A DNA stretch of 64,000 bases from Brumimicrobium sp035497735 (GTDB lineage Bacteria; Bacteroidota; Bacteroidia; Flavobacteriales_D; Crocinitomicaceae): positions 1-64,000 of the forward strand of contig DATJCX010000019.1 in the NCBI GenBank assembly GCA_035497735.1, in the 5' to 3' direction. Of the stretch, positions 43,297-52,205 are shown one piece after another (positions within the stretch are counted from its first letter, which is position 1; each line of letters starts with the position of its first letter). Both the position numbers and the translations under genes were made by a program. Below the pieces are notes generated by a model, which saw only the letters and a program-made list of their open reading frames with translations, searched no databases and was not told the DNA's origin.

Positions 43297-43303
43297 AACT
43301 TTG
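43296..43303 (+). promoter_or_regulatory. -7 promoter element (TAACTTTG) of the Nfu gene
   Basis: An exact TAnnTTTG match 17 bp before the ATG at 43321, directly after the glyS terminator. Confidence 0.55.
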
Positions 43304-43320
43304 TCTAAAATCTTTCAATC

Positions 43321-44019
43321 ATGGAAAAATTCCCCATTTCACTATACCCTTCTGTTACACCTAATCCGTACACGATAAAATTCATGTCGGATAGATATTT
43401 ATTGCAACCTAAACAAGGTAGTGCAGATTTCAGAACAAAAGAAGAAGCAGATGGTTTTTCACCTTTAGCAAGCGCTGTTTTTGAGCAGTTTGACTATATA
43501 AAAGGTGTATATATTGAAAGAAACTTTATTTCAGTTACAAAAGACGAAGGTGCAATGCCATGGGAATACCTTATCCCAGAGGTTAGAGATTTCCTTCATA
43601 GTTATATCGTTAACGGAAACCCTATCGTTAATCACATGCCTGAAGAAAGAGCATTTCCAAAGGTAAAAGACATGGAGTTCAGCCCCTCTCCTTTTGATGG
43701 GAAAATTAGAGAACTCATGAAAACACATGTTGACGACCCCGTTCGTGAAGATGGTGGACAAATCGTTTACAGAGGCTTTAAAGATGGAATCGTTACGGTA
43801 TTGTTAAAAGGTGCGTGTGTTGGTTGTCCAGCTCGAAACAAGACCTTAAAGCAAGGAATTGAAGACATTCTTATCAGATACATTCCTGAGGTAAAAGAAG
43901 TTGTTTCTGAAAATGATTTACTGGAAGAAGAGAACAACATTGCTACTTCAAGTGATGGCGGGAAATCTCCTTTTGACCAATTAGACTTTTCCGCATTCGA
44001 TAGTTTACCAGAAATCTAG
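43321..44019 (+). CDS. NifU-like iron-sulfur scaffold (Nfu type)
   Basis: 232 residues. The N-terminal Nfu_N domain has TPNPYTIKFMSDRYLL near 13-28 and an F-x-x-I-x-x-V-Y-I pattern. The C-terminal NifU domain (about 125-200) has VREDGGQIVYRGFKDG and the Fe-S-binding GACVGCPAR with cysteines 166 and 169. It carries [4Fe-4S] clusters to apo-enzymes. A Ser/Asp-rich tail follows. Single gene with its own promoter, convergent with lptG. Confidence 0.93.
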   Translation: MEKFPISLYPSVTPNPYTIKFMSDRYLLQPKQGSADFRTKEEADGFSPLASAVFEQFDYIKGVYIERNFISVTKDEGAMPWEYLIPEVRDFLHSYIVNGNPIVNHMPEERAFPKVKDMEFSPSPFDGKIRELMKTHVDDPVREDGGQIVYRGFKDGIVTVLLKGACVGCPARNKTLKQGIEDILIRYIPEVKEVVSENDLLEEENNIATSSDGGKSPFDQLDFSAFDSLPEI

Positions 44020-44073
44020 TTAACTAGCATTCCAATAAAAAGAATAATCTGAATTCTCTAACAATTCAACACC

Positions 44074-45162
44074 TTATTTAGGTGCTAATCGATAGATAAC
44101 AAGTCCGATTATAGCGAATATAAAGTTAGGAATCCACACAGCTATGATTGCTGGGAACCCCATGTTTTCAGCTGCTACAGAAGTCACCTTCATTGCGAAA
44201 ATATAGAAGAAAGCCAGGAATAATCCAATGGCAATATTCACCCCTATTCCACCTCTTGTTTTCCGAGAGGAAACAGCCATACCTATCAATGTTAGAACGT
44301 AAGTAGCAAAAGGGAAAGAAGTTCGTTGATACAATTCAATTTCGTAGAAAGCAATATCTCCCGTACCCTTTTCTTTTTCAGCTTTAATAAAGTTTTTCAG
44401 TTCTGAAAAGCCCATTGTTTGCGAAACAGTTTCTCTAAAGGCCATCTCACTTAGCTTAAAAGGAAAAATAGTGTCCAATTGACCGCCCATCACCTCTGGA
44501 TAGTCCAATTCGTCGTGCGGATAACCGATATAGCGAATATGGTAGTCTATCAACTCCCAAACTTCTGTACTATCATAATTAATCGCTTGGTCTGCTTTAA
44601 GAATAGAAATCAGATTGTTGTTTTTATCTCTATTTTCCATTACAAATCCTAAAGCTCGGCCTTTGTCTGCTCTATACGACTCAAAATAAACGATTTTATT
44701 CCCAGGATATTCCGCAAAGTAATTACTAACTGTTCTTACATTTCGATAGTAATCTTCTTCAAATTGCAGTCGAACCTTGTTTGATTCCGGTAAAACCACA
44801 TGGTTAAAGACCAAGGAAATCAACATCAGAATAGTAGCACCTATCATATAAGGTCGGAGAATTCTCCTAAAAGGTCGTCCACTATTCAGCATGGGAATAA
44901 TCTCTGTATTTTGCGCCATCTTGGCTGTAAACCAAATAACAGAAACAAAGACTATTAAGGGTGAGAAAAGATTTCCAAAATAGATTAGGAAATTCAAGTA
45001 ATAACTAAAAATAATGGCACTTATAGGCGCTGATCTTTCAATAAAATCACCTAAACGCTCAGATAAATCGAAAACCATAGCCAAAATCATGATTACCCCC
45101 AACATGAAGAAGAAAGTAATCAAGTATTTTTTAATAATATATCGATCTAATATCTTTAGCAT
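44074..45162 (-). CDS. lptG: LptF/LptG family lipopolysaccharide export permease
   Basis: 362 residues. It begins LKILDRYIIKKYLITFFFML, the typical LptF/G start, with a membrane helix near 12-34. Two more helices follow near 60-80 and 100-121, then a periplasmic beta-jellyroll region (about 125-270), then three helices to the C-terminus. With LptB and LptC it extracts lipopolysaccharide from the inner membrane. F or G cannot be distinguished firmly; the position next to tgt is usual for the Bacteroidota LptG. It starts 4 bp after the tgt stop, as one operon. Confidence 0.88.
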   Translation of the reverse strand: MLKILDRYIIKKYLITFFFMLGVIMILAMVFDLSERLGDFIERSAPISAIIFSYYLNFLIYFGNLFSPLIVFVSVIWFTAKMAQNTEIIPMLNSGRPFRRILRPYMIGATILMLISLVFNHVVLPESNKVRLQFEEDYYRNVRTVSNYFAEYPGNKIVYFESYRADKGRALGFVMENRDKNNNLISILKADQAINYDSTEVWELIDYHIRYIGYPHDELDYPEVMGGQLDTIFPFKLSEMAFRETVSQTMGFSELKNFIKAEKEKGTGDIAFYEIELYQRTSFPFATYVLTLIGMAVSSRKTRGGIGVNIAIGLFLAFFYIFAMKVTSVAAENMGFPAIIAVWIPNFIFAIIGLVIYRLAPK

Positions 45163-45166
45163 TTAT

Positions 45167-46297
45167 CTATAGTTTTTGTCCTAGCTTTTTAACCATTATA
45201 TTTTTCCATTCTGTAAAGCTACCATCAATAATTCTGACTCTTGCTTCTTTAATCAACGCTAAATAAAACGCTAAATTATGAATAGTTGCAATTTGAACGC
45301 CTAAAATTTCATTTGCTTTGAATAAATGACGCAAATAAGCCTTCGTGTAGAAACTATCTACAGAAGAAGTTCCATTCGGATCTATTGGAGAAAAATCCAT
45401 TTCCCATTTCTTATTTTTAATATTGATTGTGCCCTCACTCGTAAATAACATTCCGTGGCGCGCATTACGCGTAGGCATCACACAGTCAAACATATCAATT
45501 CCCAATGCGATACATTCCAGTAAGTTAATAGGCGTACCAACTCCCATTAAATACCTTGGCTTTTCTTCCGGCAGAATATCACAAACGATATCCGTCATTC
45601 CGTACAGTTCATCATCCGGCTCTCCTACAGAAAGTCCACCGATGGCATTTCCTAAAGAATCCGTATCCGCGATGTATTTAGCAGATTCAGCTCTTAAATC
45701 TTTAAAAGTACTTCCTTGTACAATTGGGAACAATGCTTGCTCATGTCCGTATAGAGGCTTTGTTTCATCCATTTGTTTAAAACATCTATCCAACCAGCGA
45801 TGCGTCATTTGCATAGAGCGTTTTGCATACTGATAAGTCGTTGGATAAGAAACGCACTCATCAAAAGCCATAATGATATCTGCACCAATAGAACGTTGAA
45901 TATCAATTGCTTTTTCCGGCGTAAAGAAATGGAAAGAACCATCTAAGTGAGAGCGGAATTTTACTCCTTCCTCACGGATTTTCCTTGTATTTGATAAAGA
46001 ATATACCTGAAATCCTCCACTATCAGTAAGTAAAGGTTTGTGGTAATTCATAAAATTATGTAAACCACCAGCTGCCTCCATAACTTCCATTCCTGGTCGT
46101 AAATATAGGTGATAGGTGTTTCCTAAAATGATTTGAGCGTTAATTTCATTCTCAATTTCATACTGATGTACTCCTTTTACTGTTGCCACTGTACCCACAG
46201 GCATAAATATCGGTGTCTCAACAACACCGTGGTCTGTATGAAGTTCTCCAGCTCTCGCTTTTGAGTTTTTATCTGTCTGTAATAAACTAAAGTGCAT
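45167..46297 (-). CDS. tgt: Queuine/7-aminomethyl-7-deazaguanine tRNA-ribosyltransferase, cysteine-less zinc site
   Basis: 376 residues from the ATG at 46297; an upstream extension of 43 residues crosses the promoter and is rejected. Catalytic and substrate motifs are intact: TDSGGFQVYSL near 92-102, FDECVSYP, and FDCVMPTRNARHGMLF near 265-280. The enzyme exchanges guanine for the queuosine precursor in tRNA wobble positions. The C-terminal zinc motif, normally C-x-C-x2-C-x29-H, reads IDPNGTSSVDSFYTKAYLRH here: the cysteines are absent while the later His (ATIHNL) remains. It is followed at 4 bp by lptG. Confidence 0.95.
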   Translation of the reverse strand: MHFSLLQTDKNSKARAGELHTDHGVVETPIFMPVGTVATVKGVHQYEIENEINAQIILGNTYHLYLRPGMEVMEAAGGLHNFMNYHKPLLTDSGGFQVYSLSNTRKIREEGVKFRSHLDGSFHFFTPEKAIDIQRSIGADIIMAFDECVSYPTTYQYAKRSMQMTHRWLDRCFKQMDETKPLYGHEQALFPIVQGSTFKDLRAESAKYIADTDSLGNAIGGLSVGEPDDELYGMTDIVCDILPEEKPRYLMGVGTPINLLECIALGIDMFDCVMPTRNARHGMLFTSEGTINIKNKKWEMDFSPIDPNGTSSVDSFYTKAYLRHLFKANEILGVQIATIHNLAFYLALIKEARVRIIDGSFTEWKNIMVKKLGQKL

Positions 46298-46321
46298 AAC
46301 TATGTTAAAAAAATTATCCAG

Positions 46322-46329
46322 CAAAGATA
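46322..46329 (-). promoter_or_regulatory. -7 promoter element (TATCTTTG) of tgt-lptG
   Basis: An exact TAnnTTTG match on the minus strand, 24 bp before the tgt ATG. Confidence 0.55.
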
Positions 46330-46376
46330 ATTCTAATTCGGAAGTATGCCATATTTGCACAAAACATATATTTAAA

Positions 46377-47510
46377 ATGGAGTTATTTCCTGATTTTTCA
46401 GACATATTAGACAGTTCAATAAACATTCTCTTTTGGGGACTTGCTTTTGTTCAACTATTTTGGATGCTTTTTTTCTACGCTCGAATTTCATTTCACAAAG
46501 AGAAGAAAGTAGATTCGATCAATCCGCCTGTTAGCATCATTATCGTTGCCCGTAACGAAGAGGACAATTTATTTGAATATTTGCCTAGTATTTTAGAGCA
46601 AGACTATCATGAATACGAAGTAATCGTTGTCAACCATCAATCGACAGACAATACAGAATACATTCTGAAAGCATTTAGAGAAAGTTCGCCTCACTTAAGA
46701 ATCGTCAATTTAGAGCGCGACAGACACCTTACTTACGGAAAGAAGTTACCTTTAACAATTGGTATCAAAGGTGCGAAATACAACCATCTTTTATTGACAG
46801 ATGCCGACTGTAAGCCTACTTCAGACCAGTGGTTGAAAAACATGGCTGGGAAGTTTACCGAGAAAAAAGAAATCGTCTTAGGTTATGGTCCACACAGAAA
46901 ACTACCTGGTTTCTTAAACCGCGTAATTCGTTTAGACACTTCATTTATAGCTTTAAATTATCTTTCATTTGCAAAAGCAGGTATTCCATATATGGGTGTT
47001 GGAAGAAATTTAGCTTATACGCAAGAATTATTCATGAATAACAGTGGTTTTAAATCACATTATTCAATTCAATCAGGTGACGATGACTTATTTATTCAGG
47101 AAGTTGCAAAAAATCGCAACTACACTATTTCTTTAGATCCATCGACATTCTGCTATTCGGATGCTAAAGAAACATGGGAAGATTGGTACACACAAAAATC
47201 TAGACACTACACAACAACAAGTAGATATGGACTTTTCAAAAAGCTCTTGTTAGGAATATATCCACTGACATTGATTTTATTATATATAACTTTGGTTATT
47301 TTGTTGTTGAATAATTGGTTAAACTGGACTTCAATTGGTGTTATTTCACTTATTATTATTGTAAAATGGTTAACTTTAGGATTCGCAATGAAAAAATTAA
47401 AACAGAAATCATTTATAAGCGGTATTATATTTTGGGATTTATTTTATGCATTATTGACACCAATTGTATATTACACAACAGAGCAATCTAAAAACGCAAC
47501 ATGGAAATAG
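46377..47510 (+). CDS. Family 2 glycosyltransferase, membrane bound
   Basis: 377 residues from the ATG at 46377; an upstream start would overlap the tgt promoter. One N-terminal helix (about 16-38) is followed by a GT-A domain with SIIIVARNEEDNLFEYLPSI near 50-69, the D-x-D region LLTDADCKPTSDQWL near 138-152, and SGDDDLFIQEV near 230. Three C-terminal helices occupy about 285-365. It should add a sugar from a nucleotide donor to a lipid or polysaccharide at the membrane. It overlaps the sigma factor gene by 10 bp, an unusual pairing. Confidence 0.85.
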   Translation: MELFPDFSDILDSSINILFWGLAFVQLFWMLFFYARISFHKEKKVDSINPPVSIIIVARNEEDNLFEYLPSILEQDYHEYEVIVVNHQSTDNTEYILKAFRESSPHLRIVNLERDRHLTYGKKLPLTIGIKGAKYNHLLLTDADCKPTSDQWLKNMAGKFTEKKEIVLGYGPHRKLPGFLNRVIRLDTSFIALNYLSFAKAGIPYMGVGRNLAYTQELFMNNSGFKSHYSIQSGDDDLFIQEVAKNRNYTISLDPSTFCYSDAKETWEDWYTQKSRHYTTTSRYGLFKKLLLGIYPLTLILLYITLVILLLNNWLNWTSIGVISLIIIVKWLTLGFAMKKLKQKSFISGIIFWDLFYALLTPIVYYTTEQSKNATWK

Positions 47511-48106
47511 GGAAACATCTTTCAGATAAAGGACAAAAAGATTTGGCTGTCGTTAATCGTGCTAAAGAAGGCGATCAAGCGGCTTTTACCGAACTATTAG
47601 AAAGATACAGAGAACCTGTTTACTACATGTTGCTAAAAATGGTAAAAAACAATGACGATGCAGATGACTTAACAATGGAAGCTTTTGGGAAAGCATTCAA
47701 CAGAATTCATCAATATTCTCCAGACTATTCTTTTAGTACTTGGCTTTTTAAAATTGCGACCAACAACTGTATTGATTTCATTCGAAAGAAACGTGTGTAT
47801 TTAACTTCACTTGACCATAGCTATACCAACGAAGACGGTGTAGGTGTAAGTATAGAAGTTGACAGCGGCGAACTCGATCCAGAGGAAGTTTTCATGAGAC
47901 AACAAAAGGTAAAAACAATGCAAAATGTGGTTGAAAAACTAAAGCCACATTATAGAGATTTAGTTGTAAAAAGGTACTTTGAAGAATTGAGTTACGATGA
48001 AATCGCAACGGAGTTAAACCTACCTTTAGGTACAGTTAAAGCGCAATTATTCAGAGCCAGAGATTTACTTGCGAATATTTTAAGGAATACAAAAGACACA
48101 ATTTAA
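47501..48106 (+). CDS. ECF-type RNA polymerase sigma factor
   Basis: 201 residues. Region 2 has LLKMVKNNDDADDLTMEAFGKAF near 44-66, with WLFKIATNNCIDFIRKKR near 81-98. An acidic linker follows, then region 4 with YFEELSYDEIATELNLPLGT and VKAQLFRARDLL near 165-195. It should direct RNA polymerase to a special promoter set. No anti-sigma factor is next to it: upstream is the glycosyltransferase (10-bp overlap) and downstream, after 87 bp, is rsmG. Regulation may be post-translational or by an unlinked partner. Confidence 0.92.
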   Translation: MEIGKHLSDKGQKDLAVVNRAKEGDQAAFTELLERYREPVYYMLLKMVKNNDDADDLTMEAFGKAFNRIHQYSPDYSFSTWLFKIATNNCIDFIRKKRVYLTSLDHSYTNEDGVGVSIEVDSGELDPEEVFMRQQKVKTMQNVVEKLKPHYRDLVVKRYFEELSYDEIATELNLPLGTVKAQLFRARDLLANILRNTKDTI

Positions 48107-48193
48107 CGAGCAAAAAAAATCATTCTATCATAGAATAAAAGGTGGATACTTTTCACAAGGACCTAACAAACAACGATAATTTAGAACTAAAAC

Positions 48194-48817
48194 ATGGAAA
48201 TCATCAAGAAATATTTTCCGAAGTTAACGGAAGACCAAATCAATAAATTTGAACAATTAAAACCGTTGTACGAAGAGTGGAATGAGAAAATCAATGTCAT
48301 CAGTCGTAAAGACCTTGACAATTTCTATGAGCGCCACGTACTTCATTCTTTAGCCATTGCAAATATTATTCGTTTTCAACCTGGAACGACTATTTTAGAC
48401 GTTGGTACTGGTGGTGGATTCCCTGGAATTCCATTGGCTATTATGTTTCCAGAATGTAAGTTTCACTTAGTTGATTCTATCGGGAAGAAAATAAAAGTCG
48501 TAGAAGGAGTTGTTGAAGCTTTGGGATTAACCAATGTAAAATACACGCATGACAGAGTTGAAAAAGTAAAAGAGAAGTACGACTTTATCGTTAGCCGTGC
48601 CGTTACGCAAATGCCTGAGTTTATTACTTGGGTTAGAAACAAGATCAAGAAAGAGCAAAAGAATGGTTTACCAAATGGTATTCTTTATCTAAAAGGAGGA
48701 GATTTACGAAAGGAATTAAAGCCAATTCAGAATTTCCATGAGTCCTACCCTATTTCAGAATATTTCAAAGAAGAATTTTTTGAAACGAAGCAGGTAGTTT
48801 ACGTTCAGCTTTATTAA
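48194..48817 (+). CDS. rsmG: 16S rRNA (guanine527-N7)-methyltransferase RsmG
   Basis: 207 residues. It begins EIIKKYFPKLTEDQINKFEQ and has the family stretch EEWNEKINVISRKD near 28-41. FYERHVLHSLAI near 45-56 is followed by the SAM-binding DVGTGGGFPGIPLAIMFP near 73-90, VDSIGKKIKVV, and DFIVSRAVTQMPEF. It methylates G527 of 16S rRNA. A strong bidirectional terminator follows. The short length is normal for the family. Confidence 0.96.
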   Translation: MEIIKKYFPKLTEDQINKFEQLKPLYEEWNEKINVISRKDLDNFYERHVLHSLAIANIIRFQPGTTILDVGTGGGFPGIPLAIMFPECKFHLVDSIGKKIKVVEGVVEALGLTNVKYTHDRVEKVKEKYDFIVSRAVTQMPEFITWVRNKIKKEQKNGLPNGILYLKGGDLRKELKPIQNFHESYPISEYFKEEFFETKQVVYVQLY

Positions 48818-48835
48818 TATTAAATTTACAGAATG

Positions 48836-48868
48836 AAAAAAGGTCGAAGCAATGCTTCGACCTTTTTT
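48836..48868. terminator. Bidirectional terminator
   Basis: GGTCGAAGC-AAT-GCTTCGACC (48842-48862) is a perfect nine-pair stem flanked by A-run and T-run. It ends rsmG (+) and the small secreted protein gene (-), which converge here. Confidence 0.92.
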
Positions 48869-48897
48869 ATAATCCTTTTCCAATTTTTCTCTGTTAC

Positions 48898-49338
48898 TTA
48901 CAGATCACTTGGGATATCCATTTTTTGTAATTGTTTTCTCTTCGGCTTTAGCTTATCGATAAAAACAACTCTCAATCTTTCTCTATCAGCGTTTACAATG
49001 ATTTCAGAAATTCCATTTGAAACCGATGCTGGCTCACCTTTTAAGTTGTGAAATTTCTTGTCATACAACTCTTCTGTATTATCATCATAATAATAGAAAA
49101 TTGAAGTAATGTAACCGTTTTCAACACGTACTTTTCCTCTCACGCAGTACACTTCATCACCTTCAAAAAATGAAATCATCACATTTCGATAGATGTTGTC
49201 AGAAACTGTAAATGATCCGCGCTCCTTAAAAGCTTCTTCATACACTTGAAAACAGTTTAATTCTTTATCTTGGGCAAGAGTAGAGTTGATTCCTAATAAA
49301 AGGACGGTTGCAAAGGTTAAAAGTAAAGTTTTTCTCAT
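48898..49338 (-). CDS. Small secreted protein of unknown function
   Basis: 146 residues from the ATG at 49338; twelve residues upstream in frame precede the signal and are dropped. The signal peptide (about 1-23) has the form MRKTLLLTFATVLLLGINST and ends LAQ. The mature part is mixed alpha/beta, with one Cys (NCFQVYEEAFKERGSF) and another in YCVRGKVRVENG. I do not recognise a domain. A Tyr-rich YYYDDNTEELYDKKFH segment sits in the middle. It is a single-gene unit between rsmG and gmhA. Confidence 0.65.
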   Translation of the reverse strand: MRKTLLLTFATVLLLGINSTLAQDKELNCFQVYEEAFKERGSFTVSDNIYRNVMISFFEGDEVYCVRGKVRVENGYITSIFYYYDDNTEELYDKKFHNLKGEPASVSNGISEIIVNADRERLRVVFIDKLKPKRKQLQKMDIPSDL

Positions 49339-49446
49339 AGTTCTTTTTTTTAGCACAGTTTCATCTGACTTCAAAGATAATAAATTGAATGAATACAGAT
49401 GGTTTTTCTGTTTTATTTTTTATTTTTGGTATTTAATCAATTTTCA

Positions 49447-50013
49447 ATGGAGCAAATAACAGACCAATTTAACGAAGCACTAAAAGTACTATCAACTTTT
49501 AACACACAAGAGAACATGCAAAAGATTGCAGATGCCGGTGAGTTATTAGTAAACAGCATTAAATTGGGTGGGAAAGCTATCAGTTGTGGAAATGGAGGTT
49601 CAATGAGTGACGCAATGCACTTTGCGGAAGAATTGACAGGTAGATACAGAGATAATAGACCTTCTATTGCTGCATTATCTATTTCAGATCCAACACATAT
49701 TTCTTGTGTGGCCAATGATTATGGTTATGAATATGTTTTCTCTAGATTCATTGAAGGTGTCGGTAGAGAAAATGATGTCTTATTGGCAATTTCTACAAGT
49801 GGAAATTCTAAGAATGTTATCAATGCCATTAAAGCAGCCAGAGAGAAAGGAATGAAAGTCATTGGTTTAACAGGAAAAGATGGTGGTCAAATGGCCAATC
49901 TTTGCGATGTTGAAATCCGTGCTCCTCAATCTGAGTATGCAGATAGAGCTCAAGAAATTCACATCAAAGTTATTCATAACTTGATCGATTACGTAGAAAG
50001 AAAAATATTCTAA
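49447..50013 (+). CDS. gmhA: Sedoheptulose 7-phosphate isomerase (GmhA)
   Basis: 188 residues from the ATG at 49447; an upstream hydrophobic in-frame extension is not part of the family. SIS fold with CGNGGSMSDAMHFAEELTGR near 45-64 (substrate loop), ISTSGNSKNVINAIKAA near 117-133, and a C-terminal Q/H zinc region (AQEIHIKVIHNLIDYVE). It makes D-glycero-D-manno-heptose 7-phosphate, the first step to the heptose of the lipopolysaccharide core. It stands alone here. Confidence 0.95.
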   Translation: MEQITDQFNEALKVLSTFNTQENMQKIADAGELLVNSIKLGGKAISCGNGGSMSDAMHFAEELTGRYRDNRPSIAALSISDPTHISCVANDYGYEYVFSRFIEGVGRENDVLLAISTSGNSKNVINAIKAAREKGMKVIGLTGKDGGQMANLCDVEIRAPQSEYADRAQEIHIKVIHNLIDYVERKIF

Positions 50014-50027
50014 AGATATTATAAAGA

Positions 50028-50057
50028 AAAAGGCCATCTATTTCTAGACAGCCTTTT
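50028..50057. terminator. Bidirectional terminator between gmhA and the FnIII protein gene
   Basis: AAAAGGC (50028-50034) pairs with GCCTTTT (50051-50057), with an inner TCTA/TAGA pairing across CA/CA mismatches. A-run and T-run flanks suit both converging genes. Confidence 0.7.
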
Positions 50058-50078
50058 CAACAAAAATTGATAAACTGA

Positions 50079-51116
50079 TTATTTCTTAATCAATCTGTAT
50101 GTTTTTTCATTTCCTTTAACGGTAACTTTTATAAAGTAAACACCTTTATTTAAAGAAGAAACATTGATTTTTGTATTCATAGCATTTGGCGTTACAGTTT
50201 TTACACTTTCTCCTAATACGTTAATGAATTCAACTTTTTCAATTTTAGCATCTACCTTTAAATTTAAAGTCTCGCTTACAGGGTTTGGGTAGAATGATAA
50301 TTCTTTAAATACATCTGTACTTAAACCAACACCTGGAGAAGTTGTAAAGTTTACCGGACCAGTCCAATCGCTTTTTGTTTCATCTTCACAAATAGCACGA
50401 ACGTAAACATCATAAGATGTAGCTTCTATTAAACCTTCTAAAGTAAAAGGTGAAGTTGCAGTTACAATTGTCCCTTCTTCAACGCTAAAACCTTCTAATC
50501 CATAACTAAGTTCAAATGTTTGATTTTCTCCTTCTGTTTCCCATTCGATAGTTGCTTCGCTATCTGAAAGAACCTGTGCAACAATAAAGCTTGGCGCTAA
50601 ACATTCAATTGGGTCTTCACCAAATGCTGTCCAAACGATGTTGTCAATGATAGACTGTCTATTTGCATCTACATCACCTACATTCTTAATTCGAATAGTA
50701 ACCTCTCCATCAAGATTTATACCCTGAGAGAAAGTGTAAACATCAGGTTGATCACCTGTTCCTTCACCAAACTCATTAGTTAATCCTACTTGAACACCGT
50801 TTGCAATTATCTCTAATTGACGAATTGTCCCACCTGTAAAAGCTTTTCTAAATTCAAATGACAATGTTCCCACACCATTGGTAACCGTCCATTCAAAATA
50901 GCTACTCACTGGCTTTCTTAACATCAAGCCTTGATCTAAAATTGGGAAATCATCCTGATCTCTACATTGTGCATAAGTAAAGGTAACTCCTTCATAGTCG
51001 AAACTACCATCTGAATATGCAGTCGGTAATTCTAATCCTTCGAAGTCGAAATCCATTGTTCCTTGCCCGAAAGCAAATACCGGAAATAGCAAAAAAGTTA
51101 GTAAAAGTTTTCTCAT
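50079..51116 (-). CDS. Secreted FnIII protein with type A T9SS sorting domain
   Basis: 345 residues. A signal peptide (1-18, ending AFGQ) is followed by a beta-rich domain (about 20-165) starting TMDFDFEGLELPTAYSDGSF. A fibronectin type III domain (about 170-260) contains SEATIEWETEGENQTFELSY. The last ~70 residues (YPNPVSETLNLKV, then GVYFIKVT and YRLIKK) are a type A sorting signal of the type IX secretion system, leading to surface attachment or release. No enzyme motif is seen; an adhesion or binding role is likely but not shown. Confidence 0.9.
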   Translation of the reverse strand: MRKLLLTFLLFPVFAFGQGTMDFDFEGLELPTAYSDGSFDYEGVTFTYAQCRDQDDFPILDQGLMLRKPVSSYFEWTVTNGVGTLSFEFRKAFTGGTIRQLEIIANGVQVGLTNEFGEGTGDQPDVYTFSQGINLDGEVTIRIKNVGDVDANRQSIIDNIVWTAFGEDPIECLAPSFIVAQVLSDSEATIEWETEGENQTFELSYGLEGFSVEEGTIVTATSPFTLEGLIEATSYDVYVRAICEDETKSDWTGPVNFTTSPGVGLSTDVFKELSFYPNPVSETLNLKVDAKIEKVEFINVLGESVKTVTPNAMNTKINVSSLNKGVYFIKVTVKGNEKTYRLIKK

Positions 51117-51248
51117 ATTATTTATATTTAATTATTGATATATATATTGCGAAATTAAGACAAATCAAGTTAACAGAAAAATTTTTTTGAAATTAAAATA
51201 ACTTATTAACAACCGTCAATTTTAATTTTTATTCGAGGAGAATAACCT

Positions 51249-51256
51249 TATCTTTG
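51249..51256 (+). promoter_or_regulatory. -7 promoter element (TATCTTTG)
   Basis: An exact TAnnTTTG match, 30 bp before the ATG at 51287 of the flavin reductase gene. Confidence 0.5.
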
Positions 51257-51286
51257 CTCTTTTGTAAAAAAAACAAGAAATAGAAC

Positions 51287-52192
51287 ATGTTAACAATAGA
51301 CCCAAAAGAAACGCCGATTCCAATATTACATGGTTATTTAACTTCAGCAGTTGGACCACGTCCCATTGCCTTTGCTTCTACCATTGATAAAGATGGCGTT
51401 CCCAATTTGGCACCCTTCAGTTTTTTCAATGTTTTTGGAGCAAACCCTCCTATCCTAGTGTTTTCACCAGCGAGAAGTGGGAAAACGACATTGGCTAAAG
51501 ATTCACATCTCAATGTTTTGGAAGTTCCCGAAGTAGTAATTAACGTAGTTACTTACGATATCCTTGAACAAACGATTTTAACTTCAGCTGCTTTTGACAA
51601 AGGAGTAGATGAGTTTACAAAGAGTGGATTAACACCTATTGCTTCTGACTTGGTAAAACCATTTAGAGTTAAGGAATCTCCTGTTCAAATGGAATGCAAA
51701 GTTTTACAAGTCATCGAAACGGGTCAAGGTGGTGCTGCTGGTAACTTAGTTATTTGCGAAGTTGTTAGAATGCACATCGATGAATCTGTTCTGGATGAAA
51801 ATCAATTAATCGACCCTTTGAAGATAGATTTAGTTGGTCGTCTTGGAAGAGACTGGCATTGTCGACCACATACAAATACACATAATTCAATGTTTCAAAT
51901 GAAGCAAGTTTTGAGAGATGTTGTTATTGGTTACGACCAAATTCCACAAGATATCAAAGAAAGTAGCGTACTAAGTGCCAAAGACATCTACAAATTAGGA
52001 ATGATAAAAGAATTGCCAAATGAAACAGATGTTAATGAATATAAATTAATAGAATTATCAGAATTATTCATATCTTTAGAAGATGAAGCGTCTGAATTAG
52101 AACAAGAGCTTCATAAAATAGCTAAAAAACATATAGAAAATAACGAGCTTGAATTGGCTTGGAAAACGCTATTAACATTTAATAATCAATAA
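51287..52192 (+). CDS. Flavin reductase family protein (FMN-binding split barrel)
   Basis: 301 residues. The first ~205 residues form a flavin reductase-like split barrel: GPRPIAFASTIDKDGVPNLA near 23-42, then PFSFFNVFGANPPILVFSPA near 43-62. A helical extension of about 95 residues follows. Members bind FMN and reduce it with NAD(P)H, feeding other enzymes; this branch (with long C-terminal extension) is common in Bacteroidota without known partner. The DUF3127 gene follows after 13 bp, so the two are probably co-transcribed. Confidence 0.88.
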   Translation: MLTIDPKETPIPILHGYLTSAVGPRPIAFASTIDKDGVPNLAPFSFFNVFGANPPILVFSPARSGKTTLAKDSHLNVLEVPEVVINVVTYDILEQTILTSAAFDKGVDEFTKSGLTPIASDLVKPFRVKESPVQMECKVLQVIETGQGGAAGNLVICEVVRMHIDESVLDENQLIDPLKIDLVGRLGRDWHCRPHTNTHNSMFQMKQVLRDVVIGYDQIPQDIKESSVLSAKDIYKLGMIKELPNETDVNEYKLIELSELFISLEDEASELEQELHKIAKKHIENNELELAWKTLLTFNNQ

Positions 52193-52205
52193 AAAAACAA
52201 CAGTT

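Noticed and set aside
45167..46297. tgt as a pseudogene because zinc cysteines are missing
   Set aside because: The frame is intact, catalytic motifs are complete and it is coupled to lptG; loss of the cysteines alone is not decay.
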